From Plantago ovata (Eukaryota > Streptophyta > Magnoliopsida > Lamiales > Plantaginaceae): a stretch of DNA of 64,000 nucleotides. The DNA is taken from positions 103,662,942 through 103,726,941 of the forward strand of contig CM051455.1 of assembly GCA_028274465.1 (NCBI GenBank), written 5' to 3'. Under the pieces are notes generated by a model that had not been told where the DNA came from, did not search any database, and saw only the letters and a program-made list of their open reading frames with translations. This document shows, piece after piece, positions 52,414-64,000 of the stretch (position 1 is its first letter; the number at the start of each line of letters is the position of its first letter). The position numbers and the translations under genes were made by a program.

Positions 52414-55400
52414 TTATGCTCTTCCAGAGGATTTTCTCAAAATCTCTCTTACACTCTTCTCAGCAAGTGTAGTGAATTCAATACAGTCCTTTTCGTAGTT
52501 CTCAAGCAGCCTACGGACTTGTAATTGAAGAATCCTTGCATTTTTGCAGGCAGTATGATGATGCTTTTCAGCATTCATTTCCACGTAATGTGTTACCCAC
52601 AAATGCATGCCCCAATTGCTGGCATGGAGAAGCTGTGTTTCTGAAATGCTTTTAGGATGAATCTTCCTTAGCCAGAGAAGATCTTCTTCTTGATCCTTAG
52701 AAATGAGATAGAAGTACTCATAAGGAATCAATCCAAGTCTCTTCTTTGTTTTCTTGGTCACTGAGTCAGAGTAATAAGCAATGCCAACTGGTTTTATCAA
52801 TTCAAGTTCTTGTCTTATAGACTTACCAATTGTAGTTCTTCTTACTGAGACTTCAAGATTCAACACTCTCCCAGCAATATTTCTTGGGAGGGACTCAACC
52901 CTTTCTTTCCTTTTTACCTTGAGATCAATCCAAGTGAAAATTTGGTTCAAAACGGTTGTAGGAAAGAACTCATTCACCAGCAAATCTTCCAGCTTTAAGA
53001 TCCAGCAACCATGAACGTTTCTGATCACGTTCTGAGTGGTTTCATCATTGCTGGTCTTTGTATACTCGATGCCGGAGCTAATAGCAATGCTAGCCAGCCT
53101 CTTTTCTTCCTGTCTTTGCCTTCTTCTTCTTGACTTTGCATTGTCTTGATCTCTTGCTGAAGATCTTGAGTCAGAAGAGAAATGCTTTGCATGGCCAGAT
53201 GGAGTTAAGGCTGTTAAAGGTCTAGCTCTTATGGCTTGAGCTATTTTCTGATTATCATCATCATCATCATCATCTTCATTCAGATCTTGATGACTTTCAG
53301 TGTGGCAAAAACCTTCAGTTTCAGCAGCAGTTTTTCTCTTTTTGGGACTTGCTGAATTTAACTCAGATTCTGCTTGTCTTTTAGAACTTTGCTCTTTTTC
53401 AGCAAGAGGTTCTATGGGCAGTGGCACATCAACAGTAGGAGGGGTTTGGGTTCTTTTTCTTGTACTTCTCTTTTTCCCCTTAGACATGGATTGCAACATC
53501 GGAGTGATGTGCAGAGAGTAAAACTCATTGCAATGTTCAGCAAGAGTACTTAGGCTGTTGTATTTCATGACGATTTGTTGCTGATCAGAAGTCATTTTTG
53601 ACAACTCATTTTTAATACTCACCATGTTCTCCTCATGTCTTTGTTCTGTTGTGGCCTTGTCTTCCATGAAAGTCTGAGCCTTTACTAATGCGGTCTTTGC
53701 TAGTCGGAGTGCTTGACTTACATCTTCTTCATAGCTCTTATGATAAAGGTTGATGTCTTTCTGAGCTATTGTAAGAGTAGTAGTGCGTCTCAGCACTGTA
53801 GCCAATATTTTTCCAATATCAAGCGGGCTCTCAGCAAGCAAGGCCTCATCTTCTGCTTTGCAGGCATCATGGACTTTCTTTAGTGCCAAAATTCTAGGAG
53901 TAAACTCCTCTACACGTGGGAACGGCACTAGATTTGGGGTCAAGGAATGAACTTTCAGTTCTGAAGCAAACTGATCATCCTTCATCAGCAATTCTCCTCT
54001 CAAATCATCGTCTACATCATTTATATAGTCAGGAGGAGGAATTTCAACCATTTTTGGGTCTCTCTTTGAGTTTTCATCCTCACTTGCTGATAGATCATCT
54101 TCATCCTCAGATTCATCAAGGCCAACAACCTTGGAACCTAAGTCAGCAGCTTCATTTCCTTTTGGTTGAGTGGTTGCTGATGGCAACGCTTCAGACTCAA
54201 CAACTGGAGTTTCACCAGTAGTTAGTTTTAATTGAGTAGTTGCTGAGGGCAACATTTGAGACTCAATTACTGGAGTTCGCCAGTAGTAAGTGGAAGGGAG
54301 GGGACTTCCTTTGGTTTTACTCTTGAAGATTGACCAATTTCAAGATCCTGCGTATGCCTTGCATGAATGAGGAGACTGTTTTGTAGAGAACGTTGGTAAT
54401 CTTCATCCATTTCATCTTCATCATCAAGGTTTGTATCAGTGACCTTGGCATCAGAAAATTGGCTCTTGCCATGTTTCAAGGCAGCTCATTTTCTGGCGTA
54501 TTCCTCTTCAGTATCAGCGCCTTGTACAGGTGCTTGATTTTCAGCATCAGCAGGAGCAGGTTGAGATTCATGCTGAGGTTGTGGTTGTTCAGCTTGATGA
54601 TTGTCTTGTTGTTCAGTTTCAGCAACTGTCAATTTTAAACCACCAGCATCAGGACTTGGACCTTGATTGTCATCATCGTCATCCTTTTTGTCCTTTGAAT
54701 CTTTCCCTTCATCATCAATGCGATAAGTAGGGATGTTTTCATCTTCTTCCTCTTCATCATCATCAGTCAAAATGACTAGCTCAAGGTGCTTGTATAAAGC
54801 AACACTTGTTACTTCCTCTTCCTCATTGATTTTGTGGGGATCGGCCACCACGGGTACAAATGAACCCTTGAGCATCACATCTTGTTCAGCTAGAGAGGCA
54901 CTCTAAAATTTTGCCTTCATATTCTCTCTGATTTGAGCAATCAGATTCGAGCTCATTAGCTGAGAATATGAGAATTCTTCGGGAAGTATGGAGTTGACAA
55001 ATGTTTCGAGCTTCAGCAGAGAGAATCTCTTTTTCTCATTTAATAGATGAAGATGGAGGTCAGAAAAGTCCATCCTTCTGTACCTTTACTAGTTGCTGAT
55101 GAATGTGTATTTTACACTTTCATTTGAGTCTTTTTCACCTATTTTAGCTATCCTCTATGTTAATTTAGCTATATTTTAGTGCATTTTATTAGAATAGTGT
55201 CACGTTTCCCTTTAGATTTTATTTTACAGGTTTTGGTTGAAAAACGAGGATTTCCGGGCAATTATATTGAAGTTGACAAGGAATTGGTGTTCCAGAAGCC
55301 TATTTGGTGTATCTGAAGGTTTCCGGATAGGATTTGGAGTCTAGGGGTCGAATCTGGAGGTTAGAAGGCCACTAGAAGTCAGAACCCGAGTCCGAAAAGG

Positions 55401-58400
55401 GGAAGAAATCCAAAAACGCGTCGAAAACGCGGAATTCCGCGAATTTTACTCGCCCGGGACGTGGGGCGAATCGCCCCACACCTGGAGAATCGCCCGGTGT
55501 GTGGGGCCCTTCGCCCCACACAAATTCGAGGCCTATATATAGTTGCTCAGTTTTTCTCCGAAATTCATACTTTTCCAGACCTACTTTCTCACCTTTCTCT
55601 GTAGTTTTAGGTAAATTCATACTTTTCCAGACCCAGAGCATGTTCTGGGGGTTCGTAGCTTAGGGGACACTTTTTCATAGCAGTTTGGAGCTTGTAGGAT
55701 CGCAATTCTTCGGATATTGACAACCTTCGGTAACATTGTATCTTACAGTTTATTCTACTTATTTTTATTTATCTTTCAACATGTTTTCTTCTATGATTTC
55801 TGTTGATTGCATGCCTATTATGAGTAGCTAAACTTATCGTTGGTGGTAGTATGTGAATTCTTAGCGAAGGGAAGATAATCATGCTAATGGCTATATCGCG
55901 CATTATACTCCGTGTTATTGCTTTATTTCGTTGATCAGGCTCAGCCTAAATTCTCGTATGTTGTATTAATTATTATGCACAATTGGACCCTCGTCGACCT
56001 AGGCGCGTGTATATCTTCGTAGTGTTGAATAATTACGGAACACAATTGGACAATAGTGCTTGACTTGTCAGTATCATTATCTTCGTAGTGCTTAATAATT
56101 GCAACAGGACATTAGATTGATCAAAGATCTCCATGCAAGACCGAGGAATTTACGCATGATTATCGACCCGTTATGCTTTGAAGGATCATACTATCACCAA
56201 TCTCCATTATCTGCTAGAAACCCCCTTTGCTATTACGTCTGCTGTTTTTATATTCTCTAGTTAAATAGATAAAGCTAGTTATAGTCCTGAGAGAACGATA
56301 CTCGAGGTCATTCTACTGCTACACTACGGTTTTCTTTGTAGTTGTGAATTGCCTTTGGCTTAATAACAAATATATTTGATCGAACCGGGACCCGACAAAC
56401 CCGCGTTCATCAGTTGCTGACAGACTTAGCAACTCTTGACAAGGTTGTTCTTTTGAAGTTCAATTAAAGTTCCTCAGAACTCACTTGTGAATCTTCAGTG
56501 ATGTTCACCACTTCAGTGGTCTCCTTTAGAGCCTGCTGAGTTTCAGCAAGCTCATGTTGTATAATTTCCATTCCTTGAGGAGCTTGAGTAGCATCCTCCA
56601 TTTATTCATCCTGTTGAGCAGGGAGTGTTGATTCTGGTGCAGAGGCTTCAACAACCATCTGACTTGCATCTTGAGAAGTCTGTAGAGATATCATAATATT
56701 AGCAAAAGAATAAGTTTCAGAAAATGAAGTTTTACTCATGGTTGAGTTATCTACCTGCTGAAGAAGGACAGGTTATTGCTCAGTCCTTTCAGCATTAACA
56801 GTTTCTTCAGTTTCTGGGACTGTTTCTTCGGCAGACTTCTTGGCTTGCTCTATTTGAGAAAGCTGCGCGGTTTCAGCAATCTCCCTCGTCTCTGAAATGA
56901 CAAGTTGAGCAGAAGCATCTTGACCCTTAAGCTCACTGCTTGTCATAAAAGCATCAATGGATTTGTTGGATGATTCTTCAATATCCAATTCCATCTGTTG
57001 GCTTAAAGCTTCCAGTACAAGCTGGACTTTTTCAATTGATGTCTTTGGTGAACTGGGGCCAGTATTCTCAGCATCTCGAGATGCGTCGTTGAATAATGCT
57101 TCTTGTGTTTCTTCAGCAACTTCTGGAACTTGAGCCATTGGTGTCTCAGCAACTGGTTCTTCAGCAACTGTGGTTTCAGCAACTTGATGAGTTGCTTGTT
57201 CAGCAACCATCTTTTCAGCAGCATCAGCAAGTGTCGCGGTTCTTATATCTTCAGCGATATCAGTAACTGGTTCCAGAGTTTGATCATCAAGATTATCTAC
57301 GATGTAGATATCTAGGACTTGGCCAGGAATTTCATTTCCACTGCCTTGTGGTCTATTCGCAGTAGATGCATCAACATTAATTTGATTGTTGAAGGCTTCC
57401 GCAAACACTTCAACATTGCGGACATTGGTTTCAGTAACCACCTCAGCAACATCTACTGGAACTTGCGTTTCAGCAATTGTCTGAGAGGTCATGGACAATT
57501 GGTACTGACTTGCGAGCCAGTGTTTTCTTCCTTGGGTTATTTGTCCTTTTTCTCTTGGGGACGGGGTTTGCTGATGACGCTGCAGTCTGAGTGTCATCAT
57601 CAGCTTTCCTCTTTTTCTTCTTTGATTTTTCGAGTTTCCCAGCAGAGGCGTCAGTAGTTGCATTTTTAGCAACGGGAGTAGTGGTGTAGGCATTTTTAGT
57701 TTCATCTCTGTCACCACCATCTACAGCAGTTTCATCTCTAAGTTGTTGAGTGCTGACATCTGTAGCTGTTGTATACCTTTCTTGTTGACTTGTGCTGACA
57801 ACATCTGCAGCTGTTGTCTTCTTAGATTTTTCAAGTTTCTTGCCAACAACCTTAGGTACATTCTGCTTGTAGAAGGATCTTCCCACATTGCATACAGATT
57901 TCTTGATTGGCAATGGGTTTCTCAGTTGAATCCTGAAATGTTCAAGGATATAGCATATCTTTATTCCATACATAACTGGGAAGGAAGGTGAGACTTTGTT
58001 GTCTTCTACCTTAACCTTAAACTTAGTGACACAATCAACAAGTCTGTTGAAAATGTACTTAGCCCAGTTAAGCTCCGTTTTGTTTTCATAGATATGCATC
58101 AGCAGCGGCCACCTTCTCAGGCCTACTTGGTCTATTCCTCCAACTTGGGAGTCCAAAACTTTAATCAGTAGCAGAGCTACTAGACCAAGTGAATGGCATA
58201 GATGCTTCCTCTTAACGTGCTTTGTCCAAGTAACGGGAAAAATGTCTCCTTTCTTCATTTTCTCATTTCTGACGTCACTGTAGAAGGCTTCAATTTCTTC
58301 ATCAGTGGCAGTGTCGTCATCTTCAGTTCCAGTGGTTGGAATCTGAAAGATTTCCGCTAAATCAGTCCATTTCAGGACTATTTGCGTATTCTGAACTGTA

Positions 58401-58813
58401 GTAAAGATCACTTTTTCAGTGACTCCTTTACTATCAGTTAGGGACTGGATTTCTGCATTGTTGTAGAACTCCATTGTGTCTAACATGCTCACTTGCTTAG
58501 TGCGAGCAGTTATAAAATGAATGTGGCCTTGCTGCTTGATAAATTCAACCGCCTCTTCATTATCACCATCAAGTTCTTGTTCATAGAAGTATCGAATATA
58601 CTTCTCTTTAGCAAATCCGCCCCATTGCATCATCATCTCACACTTTGCAGTGTCAAGATATGAAGGACGCATGGGTTTTTCCGAGATTCTATCGTTTTTC
58701 AACACAACTTTCGTTGTGTTTGTTGCCGGAGTAGTCACCGGAGCAGTGCGTTTCTCAGCACTGTCAACCTTAGACGACTTGGAGGTCTTGGAGGATTGTC
58801 TCTTTGGTGCCAT
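52414..58813 (-). pseudogene. Giant post-pol extra ORF of copia element 2, split by a solo LTR
   Basis: The N-terminal part (58813-57470, 447 codons intact) starts MAPKRQ and carries the whole putative-transposon-like domain: MMQWGGFAKEKYIRYFYEQE, TAFYSDV-type linker, LGLVALLLIKVLDSQVGGID, FPVMYGIKICYILEHFRI, then Lys-rich clusters (KKKKRKADDD). The middle (57720-56773) is in another frame. After the solo LTR the C-terminal part (54878-54486, then 54255-52414, 613 codons) is largely open, with MQSMSKGKKRSTRKR and the conserved end LQLQVRRLLENYEKD. The open ends on both sides of the insertion suggest the protein was functional until fairly recently. Function unknown. Confidence 0.8.
55097..56412. 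mobile_element. Solo LTR of another retrotransposon
   Basis: 1,316 bp with TGATGAA and TTCATCA ends and a GTTGC target duplication (55092-55096 and 56413-56417). Removing it restores the alignment with element 1 around 8120-8140. It holds a TATATATA box at about 55534-55541 and two GC-rich inverted repeats (55461-55479 and 55499-55521). No coding region, so it is a recombined solo LTR. Its family (probably gypsy) cannot be named from this alone. Confidence 0.85.
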
Positions 58814-58946
58814 TTCTTTATATAGAGAAGAAAATGTGTACGAAAAAGATAGTTTGCTTTTTGACCGGAGGTACAGTAGATTCAGGCTAAAATTTGCAGA
58901 GAAAGGAAATGTGAGTTAAAGAATTTTGTCATTTCTCTAACTCCTT

Positions 58947-58956
58947 CTTTATATAG
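58947..58956 (-). promoter_or_regulatory. Internal TATA box upstream of the extra ORF (element 2)
   Basis: CTATATAAAG on the minus strand, 134 bases before the ATG at 58813, matching position and flanks in element 1. Confidence 0.5.
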
Positions 58957-59344
58957 TGTCTCTGATGTGTGAGAAACTCAATCGATTTGAGTTCTCAGCA
59001 AGGGTAAAACAGAGAAACAAAGGCGTTAGTGGAGCCTTTGCATTGAATGCGTAGTGGCCCACTAACTAAAACCGTCAGAGCACTCTCTCTCTTTGTTTTG
59101 TTAACCGTTAGATCAATAACTCCTTTTAATCAATGGCCACGATTGTATTTCATGTCATGATTATTACGAGTTTATCTATGCCCGAATAACACCACAAATT
59201 GATTTTACTGAGTTTTATGGGATTAGATTACTTGCTGAAATAGACAAGAATCTTTTCAGCGAGTTTGCATAAATAGCCTGGATACTTGCTGAAAGTTCCC
59301 CCTTACTTAGATAACTCATATTTTCTTAAGTTTAAAAGATATTT

Positions 59345-59688
59345 CTGAGTTCCTGTATCAGTAAATTCTTTTGTACTTGAGATATCCTTTGGTAAAATCC
59401 GAGAAATTAGTTTTTGCTCTTTTTCTGAGTTCCCCTCTCAGAATATTCCTTTGATACTTGAATACCCGTTTCAGTATCAGTAATCTTTAAGGTTTTTCTC
59501 TTATTGAGTGCCCGTCTCAGCAAGCGATCAAGTTTCCTAACAAATACCGGTTTTGAAGGAATTACTTGCTGAATGCCTGTATCAGCAATCATGTAGTGAC
59601 CTATCATTTCTTAGAAGAAATTAGTGGACGAAGCTTTTAAGTAAGAATACTTTGGCTTGCTGAATACCTGTTTCAGCATTCTGCCAAA
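59345..59688. other. Hairpin array of element 2
   Basis: The same series as at 16664-17029, less perfect and lacking the clear fourth hairpin. The terminal one shows a compensatory change: TTTGGC/GCCAAA here against CTTGGC/GCCAAG at 11556-11593. Loops are TTCCTGT, TTCCCCT, TACCCGT, TGCCCGT, TACCGGT, TGCCTGT and TACCTGT. Confidence 0.65.
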
Positions 59689-59696
59689 TGTATCTT

Positions 59697-60812
59697 TTAT
59701 TGAGGTAGTTCAATCAATCGAAGGTTATACCTTAGCATTGCGAACCTATTATCTGGTAGGGGCTTGGTAAAGATGTCAGCAAGTTGATCATCAGTACCTA
59801 CTTTCACAGCCTCAATATCTCCCTTTTCCACATGATCTCTAATGAAATGATGTCTAATATCAATGTGTTTGGTCCTAGAGTGAAACTTAGGATTTTGCGT
59901 GATAGCAATAACACTCGTATTATCACAAAAGATTGGTGTTTTCTTTGCAGAAATACCATAATCTCTTAATTGTTGCTGAATCCATAGGATTTGAGCTGTG
60001 CAACATCCAACCGCAATGTATTCAGATTCAGTGGATGAATTGGCAACACAGGTTTGCTTCTTGCTGAACCATGATATTAATCTAGTACCCAAAAACTGAC
60101 ATGTTCCAGAGGTACTTTTTCTATCAAGAGTTGATCCTCCATGATCAGCATCAGAATAACCAACAAATTCTAATCCAGAATCTTTCGGATACCATAATCC
60201 AACATTGACTGTACCTTTGACATATTTCAGTATTTTGATTGCCTTTTTGTAGTGTGATTCTATTGGATCAGATTGGAATCTAGCACACACACAAACAGCA
60301 TACTGAATGTCAGGTCTACTTGCTGTTAAATACAACAAGGAACCAATGAGCTTCCTATACTTGTGTTCTTCAACACTTTTATCTTCTTTAGTATAGCCCA
60401 ATTTGGTACCAACACTCATAGGGATCCTTTCAGGTTTCTCTTCCTCTTTGATCCTAAACTTTATGAGCATTTCTTTCGCATACTTTGCTTGATTTATGAA
60501 TATTCCATCTTTGAGTTGCTTGACTTGCAATCCTAGGAAATAATTCAATTTTCCCATCATACTCATTTCAAACTTGTTTGTCATGAGTTTGGCAAAATCA
60601 TCACAAAGTTGCTTGTCCTTAGATCCAAAAATTATGTCATCCACATAAATTTGAACTAAGAGTATTTTACCATCATGGTTCATGGTAAATAAGGTTTTGT
60701 CAACTTCACCTTTCTTGAAACCATTATTCAGCAAGAACTTAGCCAAGGTATCATACCATGCTCTTGGTGCTTGCTTTAGACCATATACAGCTTTCTGAAG
60801 CTTGTATACCAT
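59697..60812 (-). CDS. Reverse transcriptase (C-terminal part) and RNase H, copia element 2
   Basis: 371 open codons from [20 protein letters not shown] through VQIYVDDIIFGSKDKQL (catalytic Asp pair), FEMSMMGKLNYFLGLQ and KLIGSLLYLTASRPDIQY to RNase H (FVGYSDADHGG, SSTESEYIAVG, FCDNTSVIAI) and the pol stop. No breaks, so this part is better preserved than in element 1. Confidence 0.9.
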   Translation of the reverse strand: MVYKLQKAVYGLKQAPRAWYDTLAKFLLNNGFKKGEVDKTLFTMNHDGKILLVQIYVDDIIFGSKDKQLCDDFAKLMTNKFEMSMMGKLNYFLGLQVKQLKDGIFINQAKYAKEMLIKFRIKEEEKPERIPMSVGTKLGYTKEDKSVEEHKYRKLIGSLLYLTASRPDIQYAVCVCARFQSDPIESHYKKAIKILKYVKGTVNVGLWYPKDSGLEFVGYSDADHGGSTLDRKSTSGTCQFLGTRLISWFSKKQTCVANSSTESEYIAVGCCTAQILWIQQQLRDYGISAKKTPIFCDNTSVIAITQNPKFHSRTKHIDIRHHFIRDHVEKGDIEAVKVGTDDQLADIFTKPLPDNRFAMLRYNLRLIELPQ

Positions 60813-60821
60813 CTTGGTTTC

Positions 60822-61266
60822 TTAGGGAAGTTCAAAGTGAGGGTGTTGTTCTAAATAGACTTCTTCAACAAGTTCACCATTCAAGAATGCACTTTTAACA
60901 TCCATTTGGTAAACAATGAAGTCATTGTGAGCAGCAAAGGCCAAGAAAAGCCTAATTGCATCCAATCTTGCAACTGGTGCATAAGACTCATCATAGTCCA
61001 ATCCTTCAGTATGACAGTAACCTTGAGCAAATAAACGTGTTTTATTTCTTGTTACTTCACCAGACTCACTCAGCTTGTTTCTGAACACCCACTTTGTACC
61101 AATAGCTTTGTTGCCTTCAGCAAGTGGTACAAGTTTCCAGACTTTGTTCCTTTCGAAATTGATACAGTTCTTCTTGCATTGCCTTTATCCATTCAGAATG
61201 CTTTAAAGCTTCTTCTATGGTTTTAGGTTCAATTTCTGAAACAAAGCAAGAGAACAATGATTCTAC
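60822..61266 (-). pseudogene. Reverse transcriptase, N-terminal part, copia element 2
   Basis: The frame 61088-60822 holds [20 protein letters not shown] and [20 protein letters not shown], ending at a TAA where element 1 has a Ser codon. Upstream (61266-61089) the linker is frame-shifted near 61160 and interrupted near 61266. Together with 59697-60812 it makes up RT. Confidence 0.8.
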
Positions 61267-62445
61267 TTATACGACAGTTGCTTCTTCAGCAAGTCCATGA
61301 GTAGTAGAAGCTTTGGATCTAGTCACTTGGCGTTTATTAATATCACCAATCATATCCGTAGTTGGATGATTTCTAATCCATTTGTTAACAGGTTTTCTGC
61401 TTGTTGGATCTGGATATGTTTGCTCATCAGCATGTGACTCTTCAGTATGTACTTGTTCAGTACTACTGGGATTTTGTGTCTCTGCTGAGATTGGTTCATC
61501 AACAACTGCTTGTTCAGCATTGCTCGATTGTGGTAGCTCATTAGCAGGCACTGGAGGTTGCATAGTTTCACCAACTTCCGGAGCAACTGCATCTTTTGCT
61601 GGAAATTCCTTGTCGTGAACTATATTTATCTTGTCATGACTTGGGGGAGGAGAGTCATTGTCAGAATCATCATTTAGTTCAATTGACTTGATTTGCCTAG
61701 CATTAGATTCAGTTCTTTGCTCATGTATGATTAACTTTTTCATACATTCTGATATTTCTTCTTCAACAGGCACTCCTTGTGTCTTTTCGTAAAATACAAC
61801 ATGCATTGATTCTTCGATCTTTTGTGCCTTTTTGTTGTAAACTCTATAAGCTTTACTATGCAAGGAGTAACCGAGAAATATCGCTTCGTCTGGCTTTGGT
61901 TGAAATGTTCTTAGGTGTTCTCTACCGTTATTAAGAACAAAACACTTGCAACCAAATACTCTTAGATGAGTGATATTAGGAGGTCTTCCAACAAACAACT
62001 CATAAGGAGTCTTGTTGTATTCCTTAGTAATCAAACATCTGTTTTGAGTGTAACAGGCGGTATTAATCGCTTCAACCCAGTAAGCCTCACTTATTTCAGT
62101 GTCAGTAAGCCTCACTTCTTTTAGGGTACGATTCTTCCGTTCAGCAACAGCGTTTTGTTGTGGTGTCCTTACTGAGGATAATTGATGTTGTATGCCTTTT
62201 GAGGTGCAATACTCAGTTATGTACTGGTTTACAAACTCAGTACCATGGTCTGTCCTTATGACTTTTACCTTGTCATTTTCCATGACTTCAAGCTTATTCA
62301 GCAAGTTAGGTATTTCAGTCCTAGTTTCAGATTTGTGCTTGATGAATACTACCCAAGTGAATCTTGAATAGTCATCCACCACGACCAGACCATACTTCTT
62401 ACCAGCATAGCTTGTTGAGGAAGATTCAAACAAGTCCATCTGCAA
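61267..62445 (-). CDS. Integrase, copia element 2
   Basis: 392 open codons: MDLFESSSTSYAGKKYG (first Asp), VIRTDHGTEFVNQYITEYC (second Asp), [20 protein letters not shown] (Glu), then [20 protein letters not shown] and an acidic C-terminal linker toward RT. A short deletion after RTLKE removes a few residues relative to element 1. All three catalytic residues are in one frame. Confidence 0.9.
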   Translation of the reverse strand: MQMDLFESSSTSYAGKKYGLVVVDDYSRFTWVVFIKHKSETRTEIPNLLNKLEVMENDKVKVIRTDHGTEFVNQYITEYCTSKGIQHQLSSVRTPQQNAVAERKNRTLKEVRLTDTEISEAYWVEAINTACYTQNRCLITKEYNKTPYELFVGRPPNITHLRVFGCKCFVLNNGREHLRTFQPKPDEAIFLGYSLHSKAYRVYNKKAQKIEESMHVVFYEKTQGVPVEEEISECMKKLIIHEQRTESNARQIKSIELNDDSDNDSPPPSHDKINIVHDKEFPAKDAVAPEVGETMQPPVPANELPQSSNAEQAVVDEPISAETQNPSSTEQVHTEESHADEQTYPDPTSRKPVNKWIRNHPTTDMIGDINKRQVTRSKASTTHGLAEEATVV

Positions 62446-63081
62446 GAGTTGTAAAGGTTTTGTAGTTGACGGTACTGCCTTGTTGTTGAAAGAGGATTTG
62501 GTTTGCTTTCCTTGCTGACATGCATTGCAAACACCATCCTTCTTAAAAGTAACCTTAGGTAATCCAACTACAAGTGCCTTTTTAGACAGCTTATTCAGCG
62601 TCTTGAAGTTTAGATGACTTGTTCATTTATGCCATAACCATGCTTTTTCAGCAAGGCAATCGTGATCTGAGACAAGGCATTTTTCAACGATTGCTGAAGA
62701 CCAATCTACGGTGTACAAGCCTCCTGATCTTCTTGCAATCATAATAACCTTTTTAATCTAGAAATCTATAAGTTTACATTCATCACTTTCGATTTTGATG
62801 AAGTATCCTTTGTCAGCAAACTGACTAAAGCTGAAAAGATTAAACTTAAGATTTTTGACATAAAGAACTCCAGTAATGGTAATGCATCCTAACTTCACGT
62901 CACCATAGCCTTTTGTAGAACCAGAGCCTCCACCAGCAAACCTTATTGTTGGACCTTTAGACCACCGTCTATAGTTTATAAGGTTATTCTTGTTGCCCGT
63001 CATGTGCGTTCCACAACCACTGTCAAAGTGCCAGATTTCATCGTTTGTCTCCGTGGCTGAAGTTTGCACAATCAAGAGCAA
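62446..63081 (-). pseudogene. Protease and integrase zinc region, copia element 2
   Basis: The frame 63081-62758 carries IWHFDSGCGTHMTGNK (catalytic Asp) and FAGGGSGSTKGYGDV, ending at a TAG where element 1 has a Glu codon. The zinc-binding region (histidines near 62620, CNACQQGKQ near 62520) follows in broken frames down to integrase. Confidence 0.8.
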
Positions 63082-63086
63082 ACAAG

Positions 63087-63994
63087 TTAATTATCCAATG
63101 TTTGATGTCCATTAACATGTTCAAGAATGCGTCCAGTCGAAACCCAAGTCTTATGTTTTTCAACTTTGACTTGTTTTCTACTTGCTGAGGAACTAGGAGG
63201 TTTTGAGCTGAAAGACTTTTGATTCATGCTGATCAAGTCCACTTTCTGATGTGGTGTCTTGCTCGGTTGACCTTTTTGCTGAACATACTTTTCAGTAAGT
63301 TCTTTTCTAGCAAGGTTCCTTCTAGCCCTAGCATTTAGAGTCTTTTCAGAACTCTTAGGCTTGATTTTTTTCATCTCTTTGAAGTATCTTTGCTGACTTT
63401 GCTTATACTCGTGAAAAAGTTGACTTTGCTTGGTTTTGAAACCGAGTCCACTTTTCGGAGAATGCTGAGCTTTTGTATCAGCAACCTTACTTGATTCAGG
63501 TTTGTCAACAAAGGTCTTCTGATTACTTTTAGTAATCTTGCCTTTTGACTTAACAAATTGCTTTTCAGCAACTTGTTTGGCAGAATGCTTCATAGCATCC
63601 TTCTTCTTTACAGTTTGCTTTTCAGCAACCTGTTTTCCTTTTAAAGTCTTGTTAATTTGAGTAGCAACAGCGGGCTTTATGGTCGTAGGTACTTGATTGC
63701 ATGTTTAGCAACCTTAGATTGACCAAACTGATAGAGTTCTGGTTCACCACTATCAGTAGCACGTACAAAGGAAATCGGTGATTTGTCTTTACTCAAGATT
63801 TCTACGTCATCACCTTCATACGTTGCACCTAAACCTTCTTTCTGAGACGGATCTCTCAAATAAGAGTTTAGTTCAGTCAGCGTATTACTTGCGTCAGCAT
63901 AAGATTTGAAATTGATTTTCATCTTTTTCATTTCTTGGATTTCAGCAAGTAACTTTAGAATTGAGGACTGATATTCTTCCAATTCTAATGCCAT
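63087..63994 (-). pseudogene. Gag C-terminal region, copia element 2
   Basis: Begins MALELEEYQSSILKLLAEIQ (63994-63677) and continues after a stop as a Lys/Ser/Gln-rich tail (63593-63087) with KSGLGFKTKQSQLFHEYKQS. It matches 21331-20425 of element 1. The zinc knuckle and the N-terminal part of Gag lie beyond the window's right edge. Confidence 0.75.
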
Positions 63995-64000
63995 TTGAGA

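Larger units (their letters stand above)
49478..64000 (-). mobile_element. Sirevirus-like copia element 2 (5' end outside window)
   Basis: Same family and order as element 1: 3' LTR (49478-51055), polypurine tract, extra ORF, TATA box, hairpin array, RNase H, RT, integrase, protease and the Gag C-terminus up to the window's right edge. It differs from element 1 by an estimated 5-10% in alignable parts. Two later insertions split it: a MITE at 51298-52383 and a solo LTR at 55097-56412. The five bases before the LTR (ctgct, 49473-49477) should recur beyond the missing 5' LTR. Confidence 0.9.

Overview
The window is repeat-dominated nuclear DNA of a flowering plant, most likely a eudicot. The evidence is plant-type LTR retrotransposons (Ty3/gypsy Tat lineage and a Sirevirus-like Ty1/copia family), a Mutator-type MITE, and host genes with plant domains (B3, F-box, PB1-like/MULE-type) split by GT-AG introns. 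There is no bacterial gene organisation, no CRISPR array and no rRNA or tRNA gene that I can see.

Layout. (1) 1-33886 is a decayed Tat-type gypsy element on the minus strand: 5' LTR at 32887-33886, then gag, protease, RT, RNase H, a second (archaeal-type) RNase H and integrase, down to 26259. An antisense (+ strand) accessory gene with its own TATA box and introns follows; the 3' LTR lies beyond the left edge. (2) Nested in that accessory gene is a younger copia element, 3410-24603, minus strand, with 1.65-kb LTRs, a GACAG target-site duplication, an initiator-Met primer site and a polypurine tract. Its middle is duplicated around a run of 100 Ns (12980-13079), probably two unmerged contig ends; the real element would then be about 15.7 kb. 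(3) 33887-49477 is host DNA: a B3 gene with an in-frame stop, an intronless orphan gene, a PB1-like gene with a tandemly duplicated exon, a nuclear repeat protein with an E2F-type promoter, an F-box-like gene and a second possible PB1-like gene, plus minisatellites and small retroposons. (4) 49478-64000 is a second, more diverged copy of the same copia family. It is cut by the right edge and is itself interrupted by a Mutator-type MITE (51298-52383) and a solo LTR (55097-56412).

The most interesting system is the copia family. Downstream of pol it carries, in three sequence copies, (a) an array of eight hairpins whose stems differ but compensate while a seven-base loop TNCCYGT (ACRGGNA in the element's sense) is kept; (b) a polypurine tract-like sequence; (c) a TATA box 134-135 bases before (d) a roughly 5.4-kb extra open reading frame (about 1,790 codons). 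The extra protein starts with a region resembling plant 'putative transposon protein' domains. The heptamer TTGCTGA/TCAGCAA is also heavily over-represented throughout the element, in coding and non-coding parts alike, and forms the stem of some hairpins. I infer an internally promoted extra gene and a repeated RNA or DNA recognition site; neither is proven by sequence alone.
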